This document shows positions 34,250-42,807 of a stretch of 64,000 bases of DNA, piece after piece (positions within the stretch are counted from its first letter, which is position 1; each line of letters opens with the position of its first letter). The translations under genes were made by a program, and so were the position numbers. Under the pieces are notes generated by a model, which had not been told where the DNA came from, did no database searches, and saw nothing but the letters and a program-made list of their open reading frames with translations. The DNA is from Dolichospermum compactum NIES-806 (lineage in GTDB: Bacteria > Cyanobacteriota > Cyanobacteriia > Cyanobacteriales > Nostocaceae), in NCBI RefSeq assembly GCF_002368115.1, contig NZ_AP018316.1, positions 2,567,025 to 2,631,024 of the forward strand, given 5' to 3'.

Positions 34250-35590
34250 AACTAACCCTGATCTAATCTTGTAGGATGGAAAGTTAATAATTCGTAAATA
34301 TTCAGAACAGAAAATCTTTTTAGTCCAAACTAATTAGACTTTTATAGTCAAGTTTAGGAATTTTACTCCTGATTTGACAAGCCTTTTAAGTCCTGACTTT
34401 TTATCTCCTAAATTCCGAATAATAGGGAGAAATCAAGGGGATATTTGTGCAATCACAGCAATATATACAGATGATATGCACAGGATTTAATTCTCTTGGT
34501 GAATAACTTCGATATCTAAATTCGAGTATAGCGATAACTTACCGATTAAATATCAACATTATTTGTGGTTATGAGAGAATTTTATTAATTTTCTGTGAGG
34601 TTTTGTGAGCATTGGTATACATTCAATCAGTGATATCTCATTAGCAATTTGTAATCTAAATAGATTAAATCCTGCAATTTTTGAGTGTATAAATTGAAAA
34701 AATTACTGAACACATTACCCTTGTGTTAGTAAAAATACAGGCAAATTTCTAGCATTGTATGCCCAAGTTGATTGTTTGGTAAAAAATAGGAAATACAGAT
34801 ATTCGTATTATGACACTATTTAAATAGTCATACAACATTGAGATATTTCCTGTTTACAGTTTTGTAAATACTCCTTGTGACACTATTATATGCAGAATAC
34901 TATGTTTCCCGTAACTAGTCAGCCAAATTGGCACTTTGTTTCTATAAATACTATAGAAAATATCGGTTACAAATTGTGAATTAAATAACTATTTAAATAC
35001 TGTCACAAGGGGTATTTACAAAATTGTATATAAAATGTACTCCAATGTTGCATGACTATTTAAATACTGTCACAAGGACTATTTACAAAATTGTATATAA
35101 AATGTACTCCAATGTTGCATGACTATTTAAATACTGTCACAAGGGCTATTTACAAAGCATTAAATCAAAATTGATTTAGTGATGTATGACTATTTAAATA
35201 GTGGCACAAGGACTATTTACAAAATTAAATCTGCCATAAAAACAAAAACATAAATTTATTTTCAATTATTTTTAATATTTTGGCTAAATTAGTTACACTT
35301 CATCACGAAATACCCAACCTACAAAATTCGTTGAGGATATGAGTATTCAGTATATGTAATATTTGATTCTTATTTTAATGGACTATTAAAAAAGTGTCAC
35401 AAGTAAGATATACAAAATGGTAATTAATATACTTCAGAACTATGCTGTAACGAATAGATATTTCTCTATCTATAAGAAGAGGTAAGGGTTCATCCTTTAG
35501 CTAGAAGTAAATGGTTGAGTAACTTATTTACGATTAACTCGGAACAGTATATCAATAATTCTGACCTTCGCTAGAGTTTGGTAATGTACA
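34250..35590. other. Gene-free 1.3-kb AT-rich region
   Basis: No open frame of useful length on either strand. It contains the inverted and direct 67-bp repeat units described separately, and otherwise AT-rich unique DNA. It serves as the upstream region of both the HetP-family gene (minus) and the sucrose synthase gene (plus). A short RNA gene could lie here, but no promoter or terminator is clear enough to call. Confidence 0.7.
34811..35225. repeat. 67-bp periodic repeat array with inverted copy
   Basis: Direct units begin (ACTATTTAAAT...) at 34988, 35055, 35122 and 35189, exactly 67 bp apart. Each has a conserved part of about 37 bp (TGACTATTTAAATACTGTCA then CAAGGnCTATTTACAAA) and a 30-bp part. 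The 30-bp part is identical after units 1 and 2 and different after unit 3, but of the same length. At 34811-34890 the same pieces occur in reverse orientation, again 30 bp apart. A degenerate unit lies at about 35381-35417. The palindrome TGACTATTTAAATAGTCA is nearly intact at 34811-34830. The structure mimics a CRISPR array but repeats vary, spacers recur and no cas genes are present. Confidence 0.85.
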
Positions 35591-37987
35591 ATGTATAAAT
35601 TGGTGCAAACTATTATTAACAGTGATGAAAAAAATGCTTTAGGTGAGTTTATCTTAGGATTGGGTAATAATCATAAACGTTACTTTTTAAGAAACGAGAT
35701 TTTACAAGCATTTGCAGATTATTGTCACCAATTCCAAAAACCTGCTTATTTTTATCACTCTTCCTCACTAGGAACATTTATTCAGTACACACATGAAATA
35801 ATTCTAGATAGTGAAAATACTTGGTTCGTCCTTAGACCAAAAATTGCCAGTCAAGAGGTATGGTTATTAAGCGCTGATTTGACCAAGTTTGACTTAATGA
35901 CACCACAAGCATTATTAGATGTGAGCGATCGCTTAGTCAACCGTTACCAACCCCACATTTTAGAAATTGATCTTCATCCCTTCTACCCAGCAGCGCCGAG
36001 AATTAGTGATTCTCGAAACATTGGACAAGGTTTAACCGTTCTTAATCATTATTTTTGTAATCAATCATTAACAGATCCTGAATATTGGATTCACGCATTA
36101 TTTCAATCACTACAGAGATTAGAATATAATGGCATTAGCCTATTAATTAGTAATCACATTTATTCAGGATTACAACTAACCAAACAAATCAAACTAGCTT
36201 TAGAATTTGTTAGTAATTTATCTCCCCATACACCTTATGAAAAATTTGGTTGTCATCTCCAAGAACTTGGTTTAGAACCAGGTTGGGGTAACAATGCAGC
36301 CAGAGTTAGAGAAACCTTAGAACTTCTCGAAAAACTCATGGATAATCCCGAACCTGCCATCTTAGAAACCTTTGTTTCTCGAATTTGTGCAGTTTTCCGG
36401 GTCGTCCTCATTTCCATACATGGTTGGGTTGCACAAGAAGATGTTTTAGGCAGAGATGAAACATTAGGACAAGTTATTTATGTTTTAGAACAAGCCCGCA
36501 GTTTAGAAAACAAAATGCGAGCAGAAATTGAACTTGCAGGTTTAGATACATTAGGAATTAAACCCCATATCATTATATTAACTAGACTAATTCCCCATTG
36601 CGAAGGCACATTTTGTAACTTACCATTAGAAAAAGTTGATGGTACAGAAAATGCTTGGATTTTGCGCGTTCCTTTTGTAGAATCTCAACCAGAAATTACC
36701 AACAACTGGATTTCTAAATTTGAAATTTGGCCTTACTTAGAAAAATTTGCTCTGGCTGCCGAAACAGAACTTTTAAAACAATTTCAAGGCAAGCCAAATC
36801 TAATTATTGGTAATTACAGTGATGGTAACTTAGTCGCTTTTATCCTCTCCCGAAAAATGAAAGTTACCCAATGTAACATTGCCCATTCCCTAGAGAAACC
36901 CAAATTTCTATTTAGTAACTTATATTGGCAAGATTTAGAAGCACAATATCACTTCTCCGCCCAATTTACCGCTGATTTAATCAGCATGAATGCCGCAGAT
37001 TTCATCATCACATCATCCTATCAGGAGATTGTCGGTACACCAGATACAATGGGACAATATGAATCTTATAAATGTTTCACCATGCCCAACTTATATCATG
37101 TAATTGATGGCATTGATTTATTTAGTCCTAAATTCAACATGGTTCTCCCAGGAGTTAGTGAAAATATATTTTTTCCCTACAACGAAACAACCAATAGAGA
37201 ATCCCACCGTCGTCAACATATCCAAAATCTGATTTTTCAGGCAGAACACCCACAAATTTTCGGTAAATTAGAACATCCCCATAAAAAACCAATTTTTTCT
37301 GTTAGTCCTACTACCTCAATTAAAAACCTCACAGGTTTAGTGGAATGTTTCGGTAAAAGTCAAGAATTACAAGAACAATGTAACCTAATTTTATTAACTA
37401 GTAAACTGCATCCAGATTCAGGAACAAACCCCGAAGAAATTCAAGAAATAGAAAAAATTCACGCGATTATTCATCAATATCATCTTCACCATAAAATTCG
37501 CTGGTTAGGAATGCGTCTTCCTTTGAGCGATATCGCCGAAACCTATCGTGTAATTGCCGATTTTCAAGGAATTTATATTCACTTTGCCCTTTATGAATCC
37601 TTTAGCAGAAGTGTTTTAGAAGCCATGATTTCTGGATTACCAACTTTCACAACTCAATTTGGTGGTTCATTGGAAATTATTGAAAATCACGATCAAGGAT
37701 TTAATCTCAATCCCACAGACCTCGAAGGAACAGCCAAAACAATTACTAACTTCTTAGAAAAATGTCATGATTATCCAGAACATTGGCTAGAAAATTCCCA
37801 ATGGATGATTGAACGCATTCGCCATAAATATAACTGGAATTCTCACACCAATCAACTTCTATTATTAGCCAAAATGTTTAGTTTTTGGAACTTCGTTTAT
37901 CCTGAAGATAACGAAGCTAGAGATCGTTATATGGAAAGTTTATTTCATCTGCTTTATAAACCTATCGCTGACAGGATTTTATCATAA
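35591..37987 (+). CDS. Sucrose synthase, divergent active site
   Basis: 798 residues, the usual length (about 805). Sucrose synthase reversibly converts sucrose and UDP/ADP to fructose and NDP-glucose. The N-terminal regulatory half and the GT-B domains are recognisable: EPGWGNNAARVRETLELLEK, GNYSDGN, NIAHSLEKPK, TSSYQEIVGTPDTMGQYESY, MISGLPTFTTQFGG and the E-x7-E pair (ESFSRSVLE). The C-domain loop normally ARLDRIKN reads SPTTSIKN, so the Arg of the Arg/Lys pair that holds the nucleotide diphosphate is lost while the Lys stays. LTSKLHP also differs from the usual AGKL. Either this is a functional variant (SusB-like) or a weakened enzyme. ATG 35591. Confidence 0.88.
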   Translation: MYKLVQTIINSDEKNALGEFILGLGNNHKRYFLRNEILQAFADYCHQFQKPAYFYHSSSLGTFIQYTHEIILDSENTWFVLRPKIASQEVWLLSADLTKFDLMTPQALLDVSDRLVNRYQPHILEIDLHPFYPAAPRISDSRNIGQGLTVLNHYFCNQSLTDPEYWIHALFQSLQRLEYNGISLLISNHIYSGLQLTKQIKLALEFVSNLSPHTPYEKFGCHLQELGLEPGWGNNAARVRETLELLEKLMDNPEPAILETFVSRICAVFRVVLISIHGWVAQEDVLGRDETLGQVIYVLEQARSLENKMRAEIELAGLDTLGIKPHIIILTRLIPHCEGTFCNLPLEKVDGTENAWILRVPFVESQPEITNNWISKFEIWPYLEKFALAAETELLKQFQGKPNLIIGNYSDGNLVAFILSRKMKVTQCNIAHSLEKPKFLFSNLYWQDLEAQYHFSAQFTADLISMNAADFIITSSYQEIVGTPDTMGQYESYKCFTMPNLYHVIDGIDLFSPKFNMVLPGVSENIFFPYNETTNRESHRRQHIQNLIFQAEHPQIFGKLEHPHKKPIFSVSPTTSIKNLTGLVECFGKSQELQEQCNLILLTSKLHPDSGTNPEEIQEIEKIHAIIHQYHLHHKIRWLGMRLPLSDIAETYRVIADFQGIYIHFALYESFSRSVLEAMISGLPTFTTQFGGSLEIIENHDQGFNLNPTDLEGTAKTITNFLEKCHDYPEHWLENSQWMIERIRHKYNWNSHTNQLLLLAKMFSFWNFVYPEDNEARDRYMESLFHLLYKPIADRILS

Positions 37988-38144
37988 CATATCGGCAAAT
38001 TCAGAAAGTAGGAGCGCAGGGCGTGCGCCCAGGAGAGATTCAGAATTAAAACCCGTTTAATCTTCATCTTAAACTTTGCGCCTTTGCTCCTTTGTACCTT
38101 TGCGCGAAACATAAATTTAAATTATTGAGACATAATCCAAAATC

Positions 38145-41021
38145 ATGGATAAAAAAGACCATTTTCGTAACCTTAGCTATACAGATTGGATATTAACTGA
38201 AACCCAGTTTAATCCCGAATATTTACACAGCCGAGAAACCATTTTCACCATCGGTAATGGCTATTTAGGAACAAGAGGAACATTTGAAGAAGGCTATCCC
38301 CGTGCATTATCAGCGACATTTATTAACGGCGTTTACGATGATGTTCCCGTAGTTTACACCGAACTCGTTAACTGTCCAGATTGGCTACCATTAACATTTA
38401 TAATTGAAGGAGAACGCTTTCGCCTTGATCAAGGTAAAACATTAAAATATCACCGTAAACTAGACTTACATCATGGCATTCTTAGTCGTTGCTTACGTTG
38501 GTGTAGTCCCAATGGTAAAGTAATAGATATCCATTTTGAACGCTTTGCTAGTTTAGCTGATCAACATATAGTAGGGCAACGTTGCCAATTAACACCGATA
38601 AATTTTGATGGTTTAATTGAAATTCAAGCCAGTGTAAACAGCTATTCAGAAAATCAAGGATTCAATCACTGGGAAGGATTAGATCAAGGTAAAACTACAC
38701 AAGGATTCTGGTTGCATAGTCGCACTCGCAACAGCCGCATAGATGTCGGTATAGCGGCCAAAATAAATATTTCGGAAACTAATACAGACTTCCAAATTAA
38801 TACCACACCTGGTTATCCGGGCTTGAATATGACTGTTATAGGTCAAATTCAACAGACAATTACTATAGCAAAAATTGTGAGTATTTTTACATCTAATGAA
38901 ATTGCCGAACCAGTTGCCACCGCTAAAGAAAAACTCGTAAGTTTACCAGATTACATAACTTTAATTGATGCCAATGCCCAAGCCTGGGATACAGTTTGGC
39001 AACAAAGTGACATTATTATTGAGGGAGATGTTACAGCGGCTTTTGCAGTGCGTTACAATCTGTTTCAGTTACTAATTGCTGCACCTAGAAATAATCCTCA
39101 AGTCAGTATACCTGCAAAAACCCTATCCGGCTTTGGTTATCACGGTCATATTTTTTGGGATACAGAGATTTTTATTCTGCCATTTTTTACCTTTACCCAA
39201 CCAAACTTAGCCCGTAATTTACTCAGTTACCGTTATCATACTTTACCAGGGGCGCGACGCAAAGCCGCCCATTATGGGTATCAGGGGGCGATGTTTGCTT
39301 GGGAAAGTGCGGTAACTGGAGATGAAGCCACACCGCGCTGGTCACTACGAAGTGACTTTTATGCCGAAGATATCCGTATATGGTGTCGCGATCGAGAAAT
39401 TCATATTAGTGCGGATATTGCTTACGCCATTTGGTATTATTGGCAAGTGACAGAAGATAATGAGTGGATGCGAGATTATGGTGCAGAAATTATTTTAGAT
39501 ACCGCCATTTTCTGGAGTAGTCGAGTTGAATTTAATCCCCAATTAGAATGTTATGAAATTCGTGGAGTTATTGGTGCAGATGAATATCACGAATCAGTCC
39601 ATAACAATTGTTTTACAAATCGGATGGTTCAATGGCATTTAGAAAAATCTTTATTCATCTATAATTGGCTGCATTCCACTTTCCCAGAAGTAGCTATAAA
39701 ACTGGAGCAAAAATTACAAATCACCTCCGAAGTCCTCACAGATTGGCGCGAAATTATCACTAAAATTCTCATGCTTCACAATCCAGAAACCTTACTAATT
39801 GAGCAATGTGAGGGATTTTTTCAACTAGATGATATTAACTTAGCCGCTTATGAACCGCGAGAAAAATCAATCCAAATTATTTTGGGGATGGAAAAGACCA
39901 ATCAAGGACAAGTAATTAAACAACCAGATGTATTAATGCTTCTGTATTTGATGCGAGAATCTGCCGATTTTCCCTATAATCAGTCAACATTACAGGTAAA
40001 TTGGGACTATTACGCCCCCCGCACAGATATTAGTTATGGTTCTTCCTTGGGACCGGCCATTCACGCCATTTTAGCCGCTGATTTAGGCAAATCACAGGAG
40101 GCTTATGAATGCTTTATGCAAGCGGCAATGGTAGATTTAGAAGATAAACGCGGAAATACCCAAGATGGGATACATGGCGCTAGCGCTGGAGGCATTTGGC
40201 AAGCTGTAGTATTCGGTTTCGGTGGTATTCAATTTCGGGAAAATGTCCCCGTTGCCCATTCTCACCTACCCCCAACTTGGACAAGGCTGAAATTTAAGTT
40301 ACAGTGGCATGGTAAATGGCACGAGTTCGATTTGCGTCAGGAATTGCCAAGGGTAGGGAAAACTAACATCCGGGGCGTGATTTTTGATTTAGATGGCGTG
40401 TTGACTGATACCGCAGAATATCATTACCAAGCTTGGCAAAAGTTAGCCAATGAGGAAGGGTTATTTTTTAATCGAGAAATTAATGAATCCTTGCGGGGTG
40501 TGTCTCGTCGCGCTTCTTTGATGTTAATTATTGGTAATCGAGAATATTCAGAAGTGCATATTCAGGAAATGATGGCTCGAAAAAATGATTATTATGTAGA
40601 ACTAATTCATAATATTACACCCGCAGATTTATTACCAGGGGCTGTGGCTTTGTTGGATGAATTGCATCAAGCTGGGATCAAAATCGCCATTGGTTCTGCT
40701 AGTAAAAATGCCCGCATGGTGATTGAAAAATTGGGAATTGGTGGTAAAGTAGATGTTGTTACTGATGGTGATACTGTCCAAGCCGCCAAACCAGCGCCAG
40801 ATTTATTTCTTAATGCTGCCAACCAGTTAGGAATTCCCCCAGATGAATGTGTGGTTTTTGAAGATGCATCCGTAGGTATTACAGCCGCTAAAGCAGCAAA
40901 TATGTGGGCGGTAGGCTTGGGACCAGAGGAGAGGGTGGGGGCTGCTGATGTGGTTTTGCCTAGTTTAGCCGGAGTAATATGGGAGGAACTGATTAGGAGT
41001 TTATTTCACGCAGAGGCGTAG
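38145..41021 (+). CDS. Fusion of GH65 disaccharide phosphorylase and beta-phosphoglucomutase
   Basis: 958 residues. Residues 1-740 are a GH65 phosphorylase: YLGTRGTFEEGYP, FWDTEIFILPFFTFTQPNLA, WESAVTGDEATP and GVIGADEYHESVHNN with the catalytic Glu, plus the phosphate-site SSLGPAIHAI. From about 745 a HAD-family beta-phosphoglucomutase follows: FDLDGVLTDTAEYHYQAW (nucleophile Asp and acid/base Asp), SLRGVSRRASL and VVFEDASVGI. Together they would turn maltose, trehalose or a related alpha-disaccharide plus phosphate into glucose and beta-glucose 1-phosphate, then glucose 6-phosphate. Which disaccharide is not readable. It follows the sucrose synthase by 157 bp. The last residues (FHAEA) come from a CACGCAGAGGCG-type repeat. 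Confidence 0.9.
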   Translation: MDKKDHFRNLSYTDWILTETQFNPEYLHSRETIFTIGNGYLGTRGTFEEGYPRALSATFINGVYDDVPVVYTELVNCPDWLPLTFIIEGERFRLDQGKTLKYHRKLDLHHGILSRCLRWCSPNGKVIDIHFERFASLADQHIVGQRCQLTPINFDGLIEIQASVNSYSENQGFNHWEGLDQGKTTQGFWLHSRTRNSRIDVGIAAKINISETNTDFQINTTPGYPGLNMTVIGQIQQTITIAKIVSIFTSNEIAEPVATAKEKLVSLPDYITLIDANAQAWDTVWQQSDIIIEGDVTAAFAVRYNLFQLLIAAPRNNPQVSIPAKTLSGFGYHGHIFWDTEIFILPFFTFTQPNLARNLLSYRYHTLPGARRKAAHYGYQGAMFAWESAVTGDEATPRWSLRSDFYAEDIRIWCRDREIHISADIAYAIWYYWQVTEDNEWMRDYGAEIILDTAIFWSSRVEFNPQLECYEIRGVIGADEYHESVHNNCFTNRMVQWHLEKSLFIYNWLHSTFPEVAIKLEQKLQITSEVLTDWREIITKILMLHNPETLLIEQCEGFFQLDDINLAAYEPREKSIQIILGMEKTNQGQVIKQPDVLMLLYLMRESADFPYNQSTLQVNWDYYAPRTDISYGSSLGPAIHAILAADLGKSQEAYECFMQAAMVDLEDKRGNTQDGIHGASAGGIWQAVVFGFGGIQFRENVPVAHSHLPPTWTRLKFKLQWHGKWHEFDLRQELPRVGKTNIRGVIFDLDGVLTDTAEYHYQAWQKLANEEGLFFNREINESLRGVSRRASLMLIIGNREYSEVHIQEMMARKNDYYVELIHNITPADLLPGAVALLDELHQAGIKIAIGSASKNARMVIEKLGIGGKVDVVTDGDTVQAAKPAPDLFLNAANQLGIPPDECVVFEDASVGITAAKAANMWAVGLGPEERVGAADVVLPSLAGVIWEELIRSLFHAEA

Positions 41022-41084
41022 AGGCGCGGAGAGTGAGAGTTTGGGAGATGGTATTTTGAATTTGCTTCTTGATTTCTGTGATAG

Positions 41085-41720
41085 TCAATTGCCGAGAAGT
41101 GCGCGAACTTCGTTATCTGTGGTTTGGCTAAAATCATCGTACCATAAACCAATTGCAGACATAATTTCTGGAGATTGCAAACAAACTACGTCATCCACTT
41201 CTAAACGCAATTCTTCACAAGTATTTAAGGGGGCAACTGGAACTGCAACAACAATTTTTGCTGGCTGTTGTTGCTGAATAACGGTTAGTGCAGCCCGCAT
41301 AGTCGCACCCGTAGCAATACCGTCATCTATTAAAATAACTATCTTATTTTTAACATTAATTGCGGGTTTATTCCCTCGATAAGTCTGATTTCGTCGTCTT
41401 AATTCTTGCAGTTCTTGGTTAACTACAGCGGTAATTTGTTCTTGATCTATTCCTAAAGAGTCAATTACATCTTGGTTGAAAACGATAATATTTTCAGAAG
41501 CTATCGCCCCCATTGCCAGTTCTTTGTGTCTAGGTACACCAAGTTTTCTGACTATGCACACATCCATTGCCGCATTCAAAAGTTTAGCAACCTCAAAGGC
41601 TACAGGTACACCACCACGAGGTAAAGCCAGTACCAATACATCCTCACGGTTACTATAAGCTTGCAAATGTTGAGCTAACATTTGACCAGCTTGAATGCGG
41701 TTAGAGAATTTTTTGCTCAT
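41085..41720 (-). CDS. Phosphoribosyltransferase-family protein
   Basis: 211 residues. The type I PRTase PRPP loop is VILIDDGIATGATM, with the flexible loop around VCIVRKLGVPRHKELAMGAI and an ALPRGGVPVAFEVAK start. These predicted phosphoribosyltransferases have no settled substrate. Its ATG overlaps the stop of the HPt gene by four bases (ATGA), so the two are translationally coupled. Confidence 0.85.
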   Translation of the reverse strand: MSKKFSNRIQAGQMLAQHLQAYSNREDVLVLALPRGGVPVAFEVAKLLNAAMDVCIVRKLGVPRHKELAMGAIASENIIVFNQDVIDSLGIDQEQITAVVNQELQELRRRNQTYRGNKPAINVKNKIVILIDDGIATGATMRAALTVIQQQQPAKIVVAVPVAPLNTCEELRLEVDDVVCLQSPEIMSAIGLWYDDFSQTTDNEVRALLGN

Positions 41721-41953
41721 GACACTTGTAATACTTTCTTTAAAGCAATTTCAACCTGTGCATACTCATTAATCAACTGTGACACCAATTCTAAAGACCC
41801 TGCCAAATTGGCATTCTTCCTTTTCAATTCTAACTCTAAGCAAAGCTGATGGACATCCATTGCTCCCAAAGAAGCACTGCTAGACTTTAAGTTATGGGCT
41901 GTTTTTCCCATATTATCAGCATCTCTCTGGCTTGCAGATGTTATAAATTGCAT
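41717..41953 (-). CDS. HPt (histidine phosphotransfer) protein, N-terminally short
   Basis: 78 residues from ATG 41953 (a GTG at 41956 adds one). The Hpt signature is AHNLKSSSASLGAMDV, with the phosphorylatable His, followed by two helices. HPt domains normally have one or two extra helices before this point; an in-frame stop about nine codons upstream of the start shows these are missing. It may be the stranded C-terminal piece of a larger hybrid kinase that has become coupled to the phosphoribosyltransferase gene. Confidence 0.75.
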   Translation of the reverse strand: MQFITSASQRDADNMGKTAHNLKSSSASLGAMDVHQLCLELELKRKNANLAGSLELVSQLINEYAQVEIALKKVLQVS

Positions 41954-42191
41954 CACTAGTATCTGTATTCGTAGACACTTTCAGGACTAAAGCCCTGAGA
42001 ATGTCAACGAATACCTCTCTTTTTCCATAGCAAGGCGTAGTTGCATTTGTATAACTAAGTCATCATTTACAACTAACAGTAATGTATGATTTGTGTGAAT
42101 AGAGGGAGTCACTACTTGTATTTTCCTCGCTAAACTTGAATTAATATTACACTCAGTGCATACATTATACTTATGACAATCAATTTTACAT

Positions 42192-42635
42192 TTAATTGGT
42201 TTTCACGTTCAAGGCATATTCCTTAAACCTTTCCAAATCTGCTTGAATTGTGGATTCTACCACTTTTCCTAAAAATAAGTTATCCATAAGTTTACCAATT
42301 AGTCCAGGAATAGCATAGGAAACTGTCATTTTCACAATACTTATATCATGGCGATTATAAAAGCGAATAGCCCCTTGATTTGGCAAACCATCAACCGATT
42401 CCCATTGAATAATTTGATTAGGAATCATTTTCGTAATTCGGGATTTCCAAGTAAATTCTAACCCTCCTGTACTTAGTTTCCACAGAGAAATTTCTGGGTT
42501 ATCCGGGGAAATTGTGACTGAATCAATCCATTTCATCCATTTAGGCATTTGCTCTAAATCAGACCACAATCCCCATGCTAGTTCTATGGGAACTTCTACT
42601 TCTACTTGGACGCTGTGTTCTAACCATTCACTCAT
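42192..42635 (-). CDS. SRPBCC-family (cyclase/dehydrase-like) protein
   Basis: 147 residues of the START/Bet v1-like fold: VQVEVEVPIELAWGLWSDLE, MPKWMKWIDSV and a C-terminal helix (IQADLERFKEYAL). Such proteins bind lipids or other hydrophobic ligands. It lies 172 bp downstream of crtQ on the same strand, which makes a link to carotenoid handling possible but unproven. The gap is filled by 7-mer tandem repeats. Confidence 0.85.
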   Translation of the reverse strand: MSEWLEHSVQVEVEVPIELAWGLWSDLEQMPKWMKWIDSVTISPDNPEISLWKLSTGGLEFTWKSRITKMIPNQIIQWESVDGLPNQGAIRFYNRHDISIVKMTVSYAIPGLIGKLMDNLFLGKVVESTIQADLERFKEYALNVKTN

Positions 42636-42637
42636 AG

Positions 42638-42803
42638 GATTTTAGATTTTAGATTTTAGATTTTAGATTGGTAATGGGTAATTGGTAATTGGTAATTGGT
42701 AAACTTTTACTTATTCCCTATTCCCTATTCCCTCTTAACTGTTCCCAGTCCCCAGTCCCCAGTCCCCAGTCCCCAGTCCCCAGTCCCCAGTCCCCAGTCC
42801 CCA
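42638..42803. repeat. Four different short tandem repeats in one gap
   Basis: In order: GATTTTA/GATTTTA units at 42638-42668, TAATTGG units at about 42669-42702, TTCCCTA units at about 42713-42732, and CCCCAGT units (about eight) at 42744-42803. Nearly the entire space between the SRPBCC gene and crtQ is made of them. Confidence 0.9.
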
Positions 42804-42807
42804 ATAC

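Noticed and set aside
34988..35225. CRISPR array
   Set aside because: Spacing (37 + 30 bp) fits, but the repeats differ from unit to unit, two spacers are identical, an inverted copy exists and there are no cas genes in the window.
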